NCBI RefSeq assembly: GCF_900143535.1
Contig: NZ_FRFA01000024.1
Location: 5 to 33,343, forward strand
Direction: 5' to 3'
DNA length: 33,339 nucleotides
From: Tateyamaria sp. Alg231-49
Lineage (GTDB): Bacteria > Pseudomonadota > Alphaproteobacteria > Rhodobacterales > Rhodobacteraceae
The position numbers and the translations under genes are program-made. Of this stretch, positions 15,473-28,435 are shown piece after piece. Position 1 is the stretch's first letter. Every line of letters begins with the position of its first letter. The notes under the pieces were generated by a model. That model saw only the letters and a program-made list of their open reading frames with translations. It was not told where the DNA came from and made no database searches.

Positions 15473-16989
15473 ATGCTTTCCAGAAATTTGATCAGGGCTT
15501 GGCGGTCTGCGGGGGGCATGTCGACCACTGAATCGCGCTGCGATTGGGCCTCACCCCCGTGCCAAAGAATGGCCTCTAGCAGCGACCGGGCGCGTCCATC
15601 GTGCAGAAAATAGGTATGTCCGGATACCTGCCCGGTCAGCCCGATCCCCCACAAAGGTGGTGTGCGCCATTCGGTGCCTGTGGCGCGGGCCTCGGGCCGG
15701 TTGTCTGCAAGGCCGGGACCCATGTCATGAAGCAGCATGTCGGTATAGGGCCAGATCAGTTGGAAGCTTTGCTCTGGCTGGTCTTTTAGTCTGTGCGTCA
15801 CGAACGACGGTTGGTGGCAGGATGTGCACCCCGTTGCATAGAAGATTTCCTTGCCGCGCAGAACGTTGGGGTTTTCAACGTCACGCCGCGCCGGAACACC
15901 CAAATTGCGGCTGTAGAACGTCACAAGATCGAGACCTGCGGCGTCGATTTCAAAGCCTCTGTCATCCGCATCGCCATGCGGAGCGTTTTGGCACTCCGCT
16001 TGAGTTTGCGTGCATTCGCCCCAAGCCGCCGGAAAAAGGGGGCTGGAAATGCCGATGTCCCCGGCGAACGCTGCGGCGGATTGTTCTTTGACTGTCGGGA
16101 TGCCCGCCTTGAGCCCGAAGCGGCCCAGCATGGGTTGGTTGAACTCGGCCGACCAAACAATATTTGCCCGCCCCGAAATGCCATCGCCATCTGCATCATC
16201 CGGATCCGCCAAAGTCAGAATGTTGGCGGCTGGGATGGCTTCGAGCAGGCCAAGGCCGATCATCTGGGGGGCGACACGTGGGCTGAGCATGGCGTTGGGA
16301 TGCAATGGGCCATATCCAAGGTCTGTGGCGGTGTACGTTGGCTGTCTCAGATACGCTGCCTCTTTGCCTGACAGTCGGACCTCGGTCTCTTCATATTCGA
16401 CTTGCAGCCGATATTCAGCTGGATGACCGGGAAGGCTGAAATCCTGCATCTGCGTGCCGTAGTTTGGGTCTGGCAACGTTGCGATGTACCCTTTGATTTT
16501 CTGCGCCATCGCGGCGTCATCGGTTGGGATCGACACCCTCAGGAACATCGAAATCGCGTTGTCATCCGGCCCTTCTGGCGGGTGCCCCCGACCGTCCTTG
16601 ATATGGCATCGTTGGCAGGATCGGGCGTTAAAAAGTGGGCCCAGACCGTCCGAGGCGAGCGTGGATGAGGGCGAAGACACCCACAGTTTGCGAAACAACC
16701 CGTTGCCGACCTTGAAGGTCAGTTCATCTTCAAAGGAGATGTTTCCCGATGGCTGTGAAAACGCATTGGCATTCGGCAAGACCCTGACAGTCGCCGCCCC
16801 CGCCGAATTTTCTTCGAAGGCCTGCGCCTTATCAAAGTTGCTCGTTAACGCAGTCACCGCGGCGATCCGTGCGGCTTCGGCCTGCGTTCGAGGGCTGATG
16901 TTCAGGTGGGGTTCGTCCAATGGCCCCGCAGTGCCCATGGTTGGGACTGCAATCGTGAGCAAGACGTTCAACAGACGTGGCTTGAGCAT
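15469..16989 (-). CDS. Di-haem oxidoreductase (DUF1111, putative thiol oxidoreductase)
   Basis: A 506-residue periplasmic protein with two c-type haem sites: CQRCH at residues 125-129 and CTSCH at about 388-392. It belongs to the DUF1111 family of di-haem peroxidase-like proteins, often encoded between imelysins. The N-terminus is a signal peptide (LLNVLLTIAVPTMGTAG). A DxDxDG-type segment, DPDDADGDGISGR, could bind calcium. A likely role is redox chemistry linked to iron acquisition; the substrate is unknown. It lies 72 bases after irpA, with a hairpin in the gap, and overlaps the next gene by four bases. Confidence 0.92.
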   Translation of the reverse strand: MLKPRLLNVLLTIAVPTMGTAGPLDEPHLNISPRTQAEAARIAAVTALTSNFDKAQAFEENSAGAATVRVLPNANAFSQPSGNISFEDELTFKVGNGLFRKLWVSSPSSTLASDGLGPLFNARSCQRCHIKDGRGHPPEGPDDNAISMFLRVSIPTDDAAMAQKIKGYIATLPDPNYGTQMQDFSLPGHPAEYRLQVEYEETEVRLSGKEAAYLRQPTYTATDLGYGPLHPNAMLSPRVAPQMIGLGLLEAIPAANILTLADPDDADGDGISGRANIVWSAEFNQPMLGRFGLKAGIPTVKEQSAAAFAGDIGISSPLFPAAWGECTQTQAECQNAPHGDADDRGFEIDAAGLDLVTFYSRNLGVPARRDVENPNVLRGKEIFYATGCTSCHQPSFVTHRLKDQPEQSFQLIWPYTDMLLHDMGPGLADNRPEARATGTEWRTPPLWGIGLTGQVSGHTYFLHDGRARSLLEAILWHGGEAQSQRDSVVDMPPADRQALIKFLESI

Positions 16990-17015
16990 AACTCGGCTAC
17001 CATCTTTATCCGGTG

Positions 17016-17049
17016 GGGAAGGCGTGGCTTGAAATTGCCGCGCCTTCCC
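17016..17049 (-). promoter_or_regulatory. Intercistronic hairpin between irpA and the DUF1111 gene
   Basis: On the minus strand GGGAAGGCGCGGC and GCCACGCCTTCCC form a 13-bp stem with one mismatch and an 8-base loop. It starts 12 bases after the irpA stop, and no U-run follows. It could stabilise the 3' end of irpA mRNA or partly terminate, letting irpA be expressed more than the downstream genes. Confidence 0.65.
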
Positions 17050-17061
17050 AAGTGACAGAGT

Positions 17062-18333
17062 TTATTGGAAGACAGCTTCGGGATCATCGAGGCTGTCGGA
17101 TCCTTCAACCTCGATCGACGCGCCCAGCGCGGCGACAACACGTTCGATGCTGCGTGTCTGGTCGATCAGACCATTTACGCCGCCCATGATCAGGGCTTCG
17201 CCGGCCTCGTTTCCGCGTTCCAGCATCATGTCATACGCGAACCCTGCTTCGGCTGCTGTCTTGATGCGGCCAAGGGCCAGCACCGCTGCTGACAATTTGG
17301 ACTGCATTTCGACATCCAGATCGGCGTCTGTTTTTGAGACAAGATCAGACAGGGAAGGGCCTTCAACAATGCTTCCGTCAATGCGGGTGTAGCTGCCAAG
17401 GTAGACGGACTGGACGCCAACACCGTTGTAGTAGTGATCGTTGTGGGTGTTGTCGGCAAAGCACGAGTGCTCTTCTTCGGGGTCATTGAGCATGACGCCA
17501 AGGCGCATCCGCTCTCCGGCTGTTTCACCGTAGGACAGTGACCCCATGCCTGTCAGAATGGCGGAAATACCTGCATCCGCATCGGCGTTGAGTTCGGCGC
17601 GCGCGGCACCTGTGTCTGCCCACTGGGCGACGATCCATTCTAGGTCAGAGACCAAAAGGTCGGTTGCGGCGCGCAGGTACTGTCCTCTGCGATCGCAGTT
17701 GCCATGGGTGCACTGTGCATCCGTTTGGGCATAGTCGGTCCACGGGCGATTTCCGGCACCGGCCTCGTGACCGTTCAGGTCTTGGCCCCACAGCAGGAAC
17801 TCAATCGCCTGGTATCCGGTTGCGACATTTGCCTCGACCCCGTCGGCTTCTTGCAAAGTGTCTTCTAGCAAGGCAGGGGAAATGACCGATGCATCGACCG
17901 TCTTGCCCGACAGCGTGAAGCTGGAATTGGCAATGACGTTGAGAACAGCCGCTTCGTTTTCGTCCGTTGGCCCGCCGTATGAGGCGTCTACGTAGTCTAT
18001 CAGGCCCTCATCGAGCGGCCAGGCATTCACCTTGCCTTCCCAGTCGTCGACGATGGCGTTGCCAAAGCGAAACACCTCGGTTTGCTGGTATGGCACGCGT
18101 GCCGCCAACCAAGCGGCTTTGGCGGCTTCGAGCGCTTCTGCCGACGGGTCGGAAATCAGCGTATCAATCGCCGCCGACAGCCGCTGGGCCGTGATCAGGC
18201 TGTCGGTGTAATTCGCGGCGGCAATGTCCGCGTAGGTATCGAGCACTGCCGCATTGGTTGCTGGTCCATCGGCCATGGCTGCGGTGCCGACGCTGAGCGC
18301 CAGGGCACTTGTGGCAAGGGTGAGGGCTTTCAT
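17062..18333 (-). CDS. IrpA-like imelysin-family iron-regulated protein
   Basis: A 423-residue exported protein of the imelysin/IrpA family, linked to iron acquisition. Residues 1-21 are a signal peptide (TLATSALALSVGTAAMA). The region RVPYQQTEVFRFGN and the core GYQAIEFLLWGQDLNGHEAG are typical. Residue 175, where the family's GxHxxE motif has His, is Gln (CAG at 17809-17811). The ATG at 18333 has AAGGAAG before it. A longer frame to 18537 would overlap the upstream gene and destroy the signal peptide, so it is rejected. Transcribed in the iron operon after HemP. Confidence 0.93.
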   Translation of the reverse strand: MKALTLATSALALSVGTAAMADGPATNAAVLDTYADIAAANYTDSLITAQRLSAAIDTLISDPSAEALEAAKAAWLAARVPYQQTEVFRFGNAIVDDWEGKVNAWPLDEGLIDYVDASYGGPTDENEAAVLNVIANSSFTLSGKTVDASVISPALLEDTLQEADGVEANVATGYQAIEFLLWGQDLNGHEAGAGNRPWTDYAQTDAQCTHGNCDRRGQYLRAATDLLVSDLEWIVAQWADTGAARAELNADADAGISAILTGMGSLSYGETAGERMRLGVMLNDPEEEHSCFADNTHNDHYYNGVGVQSVYLGSYTRIDGSIVEGPSLSDLVSKTDADLDVEMQSKLSAAVLALGRIKTAAEAGFAYDMMLERGNEAGEALIMGGVNGLIDQTRSIERVVAALGASIEVEGSDSLDDPEAVFQ

Positions 18334-18347
18334 CAGGGACTTCCTTG

Positions 18348-18818
18348 TTAGTGAAGGGTTTTGGGTTTTGTGATGGGGCGGCTGGCTTTGAGTGCCATCT
18401 GTTTGAGAGCAAAGCCGAAGTCTTGCGCGACGCTGACAAGAACCGGCGCAATGTCCGGGCGCACGATGTTTATGGCGATAAGCATGGCGTCTTCGCGTTC
18501 GCCGTCGCTGGCATAGCCAACGAAATTGGCGAAACATGATTCATCTGCCCCGAGGCATTTGCATGTCACGTGGTGCCGCATCAGGGGGCGGCGCCCATGT
18601 CGCACGCACAAATCACAGAGTGTCTCGAAAGACTTTAGGACTTTGCGGCCCTTTTCCGCGCCGAGAGCGGTTGCAAAGTCATTCCACACCTGCGCTTGCG
18701 CATCCGGTCCATCGCACCACAGCCGCAGGTATAAAACCGCGCCAGCTTCGACTGGCCCAAGCTCTGTGATGTATCCGACAGGGGCACCGCCGCGATTTGG
18801 GGGGGACATGGCGTTCAT
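18348..18818 (-). CDS. Cys-rich protein of unknown function in the iron operon
   Basis: A 156-residue protein I cannot name. It has no signal peptide and looks cytoplasmic. Six cysteines at residues 35, 68, 71, 86, 88 and 95 include CDLC and CKC pairs, with His at 74, 82 and 83 nearby, suggesting a metal or Fe-S site. Its ATG overlaps the HemP stop codon by four bases (ATGA), and irpA begins 14 bases after its end, so it is almost certainly co-transcribed with both. The context points to iron or haem handling; that is an inference from neighbours only. Confidence 0.8.
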   Translation of the reverse strand: MNAMSPPNRGGAPVGYITELGPVEAGAVLYLRLWCDGPDAQAQVWNDFATALGAEKGRKVLKSFETLCDLCVRHGRRPLMRHHVTCKCLGADESCFANFVGYASDGEREDAMLIAINIVRPDIAPVLVSVAQDFGFALKQMALKASRPITKPKTLH

Positions 18819-18982
18819 TTGGTAAGTATCAGCTTGCCCGCACGGGTAATGCGGAGCGTGTAAAGCTGATCCTTGTGTTTGATCCGGGCGAGGTCACCGC
18901 CGTGTGTGAGGTCACTCGCTTCGTAGACCGGCAGTGTATCCTCGGGGCGGTCCGTGGTTTCTCGGGCGACGTTCACCACCAT
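18815..18982 (-). CDS. hemP: HemP family haemin uptake protein
   Basis: A small protein of the HemP family, encoded with haem or siderophore uptake genes and iron-repressed in other proteobacteria. The family signature is the C-terminus, with LPVYEASDLTHGGDLARI then LYTLRITRAGKLILTK. The ATG at 18982 gives 55 residues and has GGAG six bases before it; in-frame ATGs at 18994 and 19024 would give 59 or 69 residues. The chosen start overlaps the end of the 50-residue frame upstream by ten bases, consistent with coupling. It overlaps the Cys-rich gene by four bases. Its exact role (RNA-binding, regulatory or uptake) is unsettled. Confidence 0.88.
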   Translation of the reverse strand: MVVNVARETTDRPEDTLPVYEASDLTHGGDLARIKHKDQLYTLRITRAGKLILTK

Positions 18983-19125
18983 AGCCCGCTCCATTCGTCG
19001 CGCTCGGTTCTGTCGATAAGCCATTCGATGTTGAGGAGGCTCGGAAGACCCAACTCAAAGCAATTGGACAAGGCGCCTCTCCAGTCTGGCTCGGTATTTT
19101 TGGCGGTTTCGCAGGCGAGTTTCAT
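18973..19125 (-). CDS. Possible 50-residue protein at the head of the iron operon
   Basis: A frame from ATG 19125 to TGA 18973 encodes a small acidic, Trp-rich protein: it starts MKLACETAKNTEPDW, has a central leucine-rich part (LSNCFELGLPSLLNIEWL) and ends RDEWSGLWW. About 69% of its codons end in G or C (my count, 34 of 49), like real genes nearby. A competing frame (ATG at 19212) is Arg-rich with poorer codon use. GGGA and GGG stretches precede the ATG. Its stop lies inside the start of hemP, a pattern typical of coupled genes. I do not recognise the family. It could be a real first cistron or a regulatory leader peptide. Confidence 0.5.
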   Translation of the reverse strand: MKLACETAKNTEPDWRGALSNCFELGLPSLLNIEWLIDRTERDEWSGLWW

Positions 19126-19225
19126 CTACCCAGTCCCTTGTGCGTTTTGGGTGTTTGGCTCGCCTCAGATTCGGGGGCTGGCTTGTGCGGTTAAAGTTGA
19201 GTGAAAGAGTCATATATGTAAATCC

Positions 19226-19238
19226 GACAAATTTAGTC
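19226..19238 (-). promoter_or_regulatory. Candidate iron-responsive operator upstream of hemP operon
   Basis: GACAAATTTAGTC (minus strand GACTAAATTTGTC) is an inverted repeat with a single mismatched pair, in an AT-rich patch about 100 bases before the 50-residue frame. A TATATG just downstream on the minus strand (about 19212-19217) could be a -10, so the dyad would lie in the promoter spacer, a typical repressor position. Iron operons of Rhodobacterales are known to be controlled by Fur/Irr/RirA/IscR-type regulators. The dyad plan suits such a regulator, but the exact protein is inference. Confidence 0.45.
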
Positions 19239-19802
19239 AGGAAAAGAATGCCCTGGATTGCTCTGTTCCGGAACGCTTGGGTGATTGGCGCTGTTCGTTG
19301 CTTGGGTGGCGGATCTTGGTCTGACGGGCCCACGGTGCGATGCCATTGATCCAAATGGCGACCCGGCACCTCGCATAAAGGCGCAAGCCGACCGTCGCTG
19401 CATCATCACCGGCCCGGTGGAAAGGTGTCGCCGCGCGCAGGATGCGGGCTTTGAAGAAGGCGGCCAACCAATGGTCCACTCAAATTTGTGGCGCCGGACT
19501 GGTGCACGGCTCGGCGGCGTTGAGGTGAAACGCTTGACCTGCCGCTTTTGGGGGAGGAGTGGTGATTGCGTCTATTTGTTGCCATAGGCGACATTCGTGC
19601 ATTAGGGTGGGTTCACAATCTGATTGCGGCCCTTGGCCTGCCTGTGGCGATGTTTTGCGACATTTCTGCGTTCGCCCGGTTGTGCTTTTGTCAAGCAAAG
19701 CCTATCTGAGAGCTTCCGCTGGGAGCGTTGATTCGCGCCCGGCTTTTTGCGTCTTAGATATGGCAGGAGAAGTCACACCACATAATATCCCCATTCTTTC
19801 GC
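19239..19802. other. Divergent intergenic region between iron operon and rpoB, no supported gene
   Basis: About 560 bases with several short frames on both strands (for example minus 19237-19479) but none with family resemblance and a good start. TTGTGC at 19680-19685 and TATCTG at 19703-19708, 17 bases apart, are a possible promoter for rpoB. GGTGGGTT-CAC-AATC at 19606-19620 may be a decayed copy of the 8-3-8 palindromic element, with only its left arm intact. No mobile element end is recognisable. Confidence 0.45.
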
Positions 19803-19840
19803 AAAAAGCCGCCCCGGACCCCCTACCAGAGCGGCTTTTT
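19803..19840 (+). terminator. Symmetrical hairpin upstream of rpoB (terminator or attenuator)
   Basis: AAAAAGCCGC and GCGGCTTTTT form a perfect 10-bp stem around an 18-base loop. The A-run and T-run would make it a terminator in either direction. It lies 131 bases before the rpoB ATG. If the rpoB promoter is upstream, this would act as an attenuator; if it is downstream, the hairpin would insulate rpoB. The loop is longer than is usual for a terminator. Confidence 0.6.
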
Positions 19841-19971
19841 AGGAAAGATTGAGATCGGGCGCGCGCCATGGGCAGGTGCGCAAGGATAGATCTTCTTTTC
19901 GGTCTTTGAGAGGTCGCACCGGACCGCCCCCCCGGACTGTGGCCGCCACAAAGATGGAGTGCGAAAACCGC

Positions 19972-24108
<4,137 letters not shown>

Positions 24109-24118
24109 CGGAACCAAA

Positions 24119-24144
24119 GTAAGGCGGATTTCAATCCGCCTTAC
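24119..24144 (+). promoter_or_regulatory. Hairpin in the rpoB-rpoC spacer
   Basis: GTAAGGCGGAT and ATCCGCCTTAC make an 11-bp perfect stem with a TTCA loop, occupying much of the 74-base rpoB-rpoC gap. There is no U-run, so it should not terminate. It may be an RNase III or RNase E processing signal, or may tune rpoC relative to rpoB. Confidence 0.65.
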
Positions 24145-24182
24145 CCGTGCTCTCCCTTTGCTCCCCTTTCAAGGATTTGAAA

Positions 24183-27100
24183 ATGAACCAGGAACTGACA
24201 AACAACCCGTTTAACCCGCTCACACCCCCAAAGGTGTTTGACGAAATCAAGGTATCGCTGGCATCGCCAGAGCGTATCCTGAGCTGGTCTTTCGGTGAGA
24301 TCAAAAAGCCCGAGACCATCAACTATCGGACTTTCAAGCCCGAGCGTGATGGCCTGTTCTGTGCCCGTATCTTTGGCCCTATCAAGGATTACGAATGCCT
24401 GTGCGGCAAATACAAACGCATGAAGTATCGCGGCGTTGTCTGCGAGAAATGCGGTGTGGAAGTCACGCTGCAAAAGGTCCGCCGCGAGCGGATGGGCCAC
24501 ATCGAACTGGCGGCCCCCGTCGCCCACATCTGGTTCCTGAAATCGCTGCCGTCCCGCATCGGTCTGATGCTCGACATGACGCTGCGCGATCTGGAACGTG
24601 TTCTGTACTTTGAAAACTACGTCGTGACCGAGCCCGGCCTGACGGACCTGTCCTATGGCCAGATGCTGAGCGAAGAAGAGTACATGGACGCCCAAGATGC
24701 GTTCGGCATGGACGCCTTCACCGCCAATATCGGTGCCGAAGCGATCCGTGAGATGCTGTCCCAGATCGATCTGGAGCAAGAGGCGGAAACCCTGCGTGCT
24801 GACCTTAAAGAGGCCACAGGCGAGTTGAAGCCCAAGAAGATCATCAAGCGTCTGAAGGTTGTTGAGTCCTTCCTTGAATCCGGCAACCGCCCTGAGTGGA
24901 TGGTTCTGACCGTGATCCCCGTGATCCCGCCAGAACTGCGCCCGCTGGTCCCACTGGATGGCGGTCGTTTTGCGACGTCTGACCTGAACGACCTTTATCG
25001 TCGTGTGATCAACCGGAACAACCGTCTGAAGCGTCTGATCGAACTGCGCGCGCCTGACATCATCGTCCGTAACGAAAAGCGGATGTTGCAGGAATCTGTT
25101 GACGCATTGTTTGACAACGGTCGTCGTGGCCGCGTGATCACCGGCGCCAACAAGCGCCCGCTGAAATCGCTGTCTGACATGCTGAAAGGCAAGCAGGGTC
25201 GCTTCCGTCAGAACCTTTTGGGCAAACGCGTCGACTTCTCTGGTCGTTCGGTCATTGTGACTGGTCCGGAGCTGAAGCTGCACCAATGTGGTCTGCCGAA
25301 AAAGATGGCTCTTGAGCTGTTTAAGCCGTTTATTTACAGCCGCTTGGAGGCCAAGGGCCTGTCCAGCACTGTGAAGCAGGCCAAGAAGCTGGTCGAAAAA
25401 GAGCGTCCCGAAGTTTGGGATATTCTGGATGAAGTCATCCGCGAGCACCCCGTCATGCTGAACCGTGCGCCGACGCTGCACCGTTTGGGCATTCAGGCGT
25501 TTGAACCCGTTCTGATCGAAGGTAAAGCGATCCAGCTTCACCCGCTGGTCTGTTCGGCCTTCAACGCTGACTTTGACGGTGACCAGATGGCTGTGCACGT
25601 GCCGCTGAGCCTTGAGGCCCAGTTGGAAGCACGCGTTCTGATGATGTCCACGAACAACGTTCTGTCGCCCGCCAACGGCGCGCCGATCATTGTTCCGTCG
25701 CAGGATATGATCTTGGGTCTCTACTATGTGACTTTGGAACGCGAAGGCTTGAAAGGCCAAGACATGGTCTTTGGTTCGATCGAGGAAGTGCAGCACGCGC
25801 TGGATGCTGGCGTTGTGCACCTGCACACCAAGATCAAGGCACGCATTCCGCAGATCAACGCCGAAGGGCTTGAGGTCAACGAACGCTTTGACACGACCCC
25901 CGGTCGCCTGCTGCTTGGCGCGCTTTTGCCGCTGAACAACAAGGCACCTTTCAGCCTCGTCAACCGTCTGCTGCGCAAGAAAGAAGTGCAGCAGGTCATC
26001 GACACCGTTTACCGGTATTGCGGGCAGAAAGAGTCCGTCATTTTCTGTGACCAGATCATGACTATGGGCTTTAAGCACGCCTTCAAAGCGGGCATTTCCT
26101 TCGGCAAGGACGACATGCTGATCCCTGAAACCAAATGGCCCATCGTCGACGAGACACGGGAACAGGTGAAGGATTTCGAACAGCAGTACATGGACGGCCT
26201 GATCACCCAAGGTGAGAAGTACAACAAAGTTGTTGATGCCTGGTCGAAGTGTAACGACAAGGTCACTGACGCTATGATGGGCTCCATCTCGGCGGCGCAG
26301 ACTGATGCGGACGGGTCCGAGCGTGAACCAAACTCGGTTTACATGATGGCCCACTCTGGTGCCCGTGGTTCGGTTACACAGATGAAGCAGTTGGGCGGCA
26401 TGCGCGGCCTGATGGCCAAGCCGAATGGCGACATCATCGAAACGCCGATCATCTCGAACTTTAAGGAAGGTCTGACCGTTCTTGAATACTTCAACTCGAC
26501 CCACGGCGCGCGGAAAGGTCTGTCTGACACGGCTCTGAAAACGGCGAACTCGGGTTACCTGACCCGTCGTCTGGTGGACGTCGCACAGGACTGCATTGTG
26601 CGGGATCGCGATTGCGGCACCGAGAATGCGATCACGGCCGAAGCGGCTGTGAACGATGGCGAAGTTGTTTCGCCGTTGTCCGAGCGTGTTCTGGGCCGTG
26701 TCACTGCGGATGACATCATGAAACCCGGTACAGACGAAGTTCTGATCGCCAAGGGGACCCTGATTGACGAACGCATGGCGGATTCGGTTGATGAATTCGC
26801 GGTACAGTCGATGCGCATCCGTTCGCCTTTGACCTGTGAGGCCGAAGAAGGCGTGTGCGCGACATGTTATGGTCGTGACCTTGCCCGCGGTACTATGGTC
26901 AACACTGGCGAGGCTGTCGGCATCATTGCCGCGCAGTCCATCGGTGAACCCGGTACACAGCTGACGATGCGGACCTTCCACATCGGCGGCGTTGCGCAGG
27001 GTGGTCAGCAGTCGTTCCTTGAGGCGAGCCAAGAAGGCAAGATCGTCTTTGAGAACGCGCAGTTGTTGCAAAACTCCAGTGGCCAGACCTTGGTCATGGG

Positions 27101-28427
27101 CCGCAACATGAAGCTGATCATTCAGGACGAGAACGGCGAAGAACGTGCCAACCACAAGCTGGGTTATGGTACGGCGCTGTTCGTCACTGAAGGCCAGAAT
27201 GTGAACCGTGGCGACAAGCTGTTCGAATGGGATCCATACACCCTGCCGATCATCGCGGAGAAAGCCGGTACAGCGAAATTCGTTGACCTTGTCAGCGGTA
27301 TCGCTGTGCGCGACGAAACCGATGATGCAACCGGTATGACCCAGAAGATCGTGATCGACTGGCGCTCGGCTGCCCGTGGCAATGAGCTGAAGCCAGAGAT
27401 CATCCTGGTGGGTGAAGATGGCGAGCCGGTCCGCAATGATGCGGGCAACCCGGTGACCTATCCGATGTCTGTTGATGCGGTTCTGTCCATCGAAGAAGGT
27501 CAGGAGGTCGCCGCAGGTGACGTAGTGGCCCGTATCCCGCGTGAAGGTGCCAAGACCAAGGACATCACCGGTGGTCTGCCGCGTGTGGCCGAACTGTTCG
27601 AAGCCCGTCGTCCAAAGGATCACGCGATCATCGCCGAAATCGATGGTTATGTGCGCTTTGGCAAGGACTACAAGAACAAGCGCCGCATCGCGATCGAGCC
27701 ATCAGATGAGACGATGGACAAGGTCGAGTACATGGTGCCCAAGGGCAAGCACATCCCCGTGGCCGAAGGCGACTTTGTCCAGAAGGGTGACTACATCATG
27801 GACGGCAACCCGGCCCCACACGACATCCTGTCGATCATGGGTGTCGAGGCGCTGGCGGATTACATGATTGACGAAGTGCAGGACGTGTACCGTCTGCAAG
27901 GCGTGAAGATCAACGACAAGCACATCGAAGTCATCGTGCGTCAGATGCTCCAGAAGTGGGAGATCAGCGACAGCGGCGACACCACGTTGCTCAAGGGCGA
28001 GCACGTGGACAAGCAAGAGTTCGATGCTGCCAATGCCAAGGCATTGTCCAAAGGGGGTCGTACATGTCAGGGCGCGCCCATCCTGCTGGGCATCACCAAG
28101 GCGTCGTTGCAAACACGTTCGTTCATCTCTGCGGCGTCCTTCCAAGAGACCACACGTGTTCTTACCGAAGCCTCTGTGCAGGGTAAGAAAGACAAGCTGG
28201 TGGGCCTCAAGGAAAACGTCATCGTGGGCCGTCTGATCCCTGCGGGCACCGGTGGGGCAACCCAAGCTGTGCGCAAGATCGCGACAGATCGTGACAACGT
28301 TGTCATCGAAGCACGCCGCGAAGAGGCCGAGGCCGCAGCCGCTTTGGCCGCGCCAACTGCGGACGATATGGTTGGGGGCGATGTGTTCAACACCGTCATC
28401 GACACGTCCGAGGAAAGCCGCGACTAA
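24183..28427 (+). CDS. rpoC: RNA polymerase beta' subunit
   Basis: The beta' subunit, forming the other pincer of RNA polymerase and holding the catalytic Mg ion. The product is 1414 residues. The N-terminal zinc-binding motif [19 protein letters not shown] is at about residues 72-90; the catalytic [12 protein letters not shown] is at about 461-472 with the three invariant Asp; the second zinc site [19 protein letters not shown] starts near 885. The trigger-loop region includes [20 protein letters not shown]. The ATG at 24183 has AAGGA at 24171-24175; a longer frame from 24147 lacks family support. It ends at the terminator 28448. Confidence 0.99.
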   Translation: MNQELTNNPFNPLTPPKVFDEIKVSLASPERILSWSFGEIKKPETINYRTFKPERDGLFCARIFGPIKDYECLCGKYKRMKYRGVVCEKCGVEVTLQKVRRERMGHIELAAPVAHIWFLKSLPSRIGLMLDMTLRDLERVLYFENYVVTEPGLTDLSYGQMLSEEEYMDAQDAFGMDAFTANIGAEAIREMLSQIDLEQEAETLRADLKEATGELKPKKIIKRLKVVESFLESGNRPEWMVLTVIPVIPPELRPLVPLDGGRFATSDLNDLYRRVINRNNRLKRLIELRAPDIIVRNEKRMLQESVDALFDNGRRGRVITGANKRPLKSLSDMLKGKQGRFRQNLLGKRVDFSGRSVIVTGPELKLHQCGLPKKMALELFKPFIYSRLEAKGLSSTVKQAKKLVEKERPEVWDILDEVIREHPVMLNRAPTLHRLGIQAFEPVLIEGKAIQLHPLVCSAFNADFDGDQMAVHVPLSLEAQLEARVLMMSTNNVLSPANGAPIIVPSQDMILGLYYVTLEREGLKGQDMVFGSIEEVQHALDAGVVHLHTKIKARIPQINAEGLEVNERFDTTPGRLLLGALLPLNNKAPFSLVNRLLRKKEVQQVIDTVYRYCGQKESVIFCDQIMTMGFKHAFKAGISFGKDDMLIPETKWPIVDETREQVKDFEQQYMDGLITQGEKYNKVVDAWSKCNDKVTDAMMGSISAAQTDADGSEREPNSVYMMAHSGARGSVTQMKQLGGMRGLMAKPNGDIIETPIISNFKEGLTVLEYFNSTHGARKGLSDTALKTANSGYLTRRLVDVAQDCIVRDRDCGTENAITAEAAVNDGEVVSPLSERVLGRVTADDIMKPGTDEVLIAKGTLIDERMADSVDEFAVQSMRIRSPLTCEAEEGVCATCYGRDLARGTMVNTGEAVGIIAAQSIGEPGTQLTMRTFHIGGVAQGGQQSFLEASQEGKIVFENAQLLQNSSGQTLVMGRNMKLIIQDENGEERANHKLGYGTALFVTEGQNVNRGDKLFEWDPYTLPIIAEKAGTAKFVDLVSGIAVRDETDDATGMTQKIVIDWRSAARGNELKPEIILVGEDGEPVRNDAGNPVTYPMSVDAVLSIEEGQEVAAGDVVARIPREGAKTKDITGGLPRVAELFEARRPKDHAIIAEIDGYVRFGKDYKNKRRIAIEPSDETMDKVEYMVPKGKHIPVAEGDFVQKGDYIMDGNPAPHDILSIMGVEALADYMIDEVQDVYRLQGVKINDKHIEVIVRQMLQKWEISDSGDTTLLKGEHVDKQEFDAANAKALSKGGRTCQGAPILLGITKASLQTRSFISAASFQETTRVLTEASVQGKKDKLVGLKENVIVGRLIPAGTGGATQAVRKIATDRDNVVIEARREEAEAAAALAAPTADDMVGGDVFNTVIDTSEESRD

Positions 28428-28435
28428 GCGTTCTA

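Noticed and set aside
18334..18537. N-terminal extension of irpA by 68 codons
   Set aside because: It overlaps the Cys-rich gene out of frame, is Arg/His-rich, and would bury the clear signal peptide that starts at 18333.
19055..19212. Alternative minus-strand frame (Arg-rich) in the iron operon leader
   Set aside because: Fewer codons end in G/C than in the competing 50-residue frame and the composition is extremely basic. Only one of the two overlapping frames is likely to be real.
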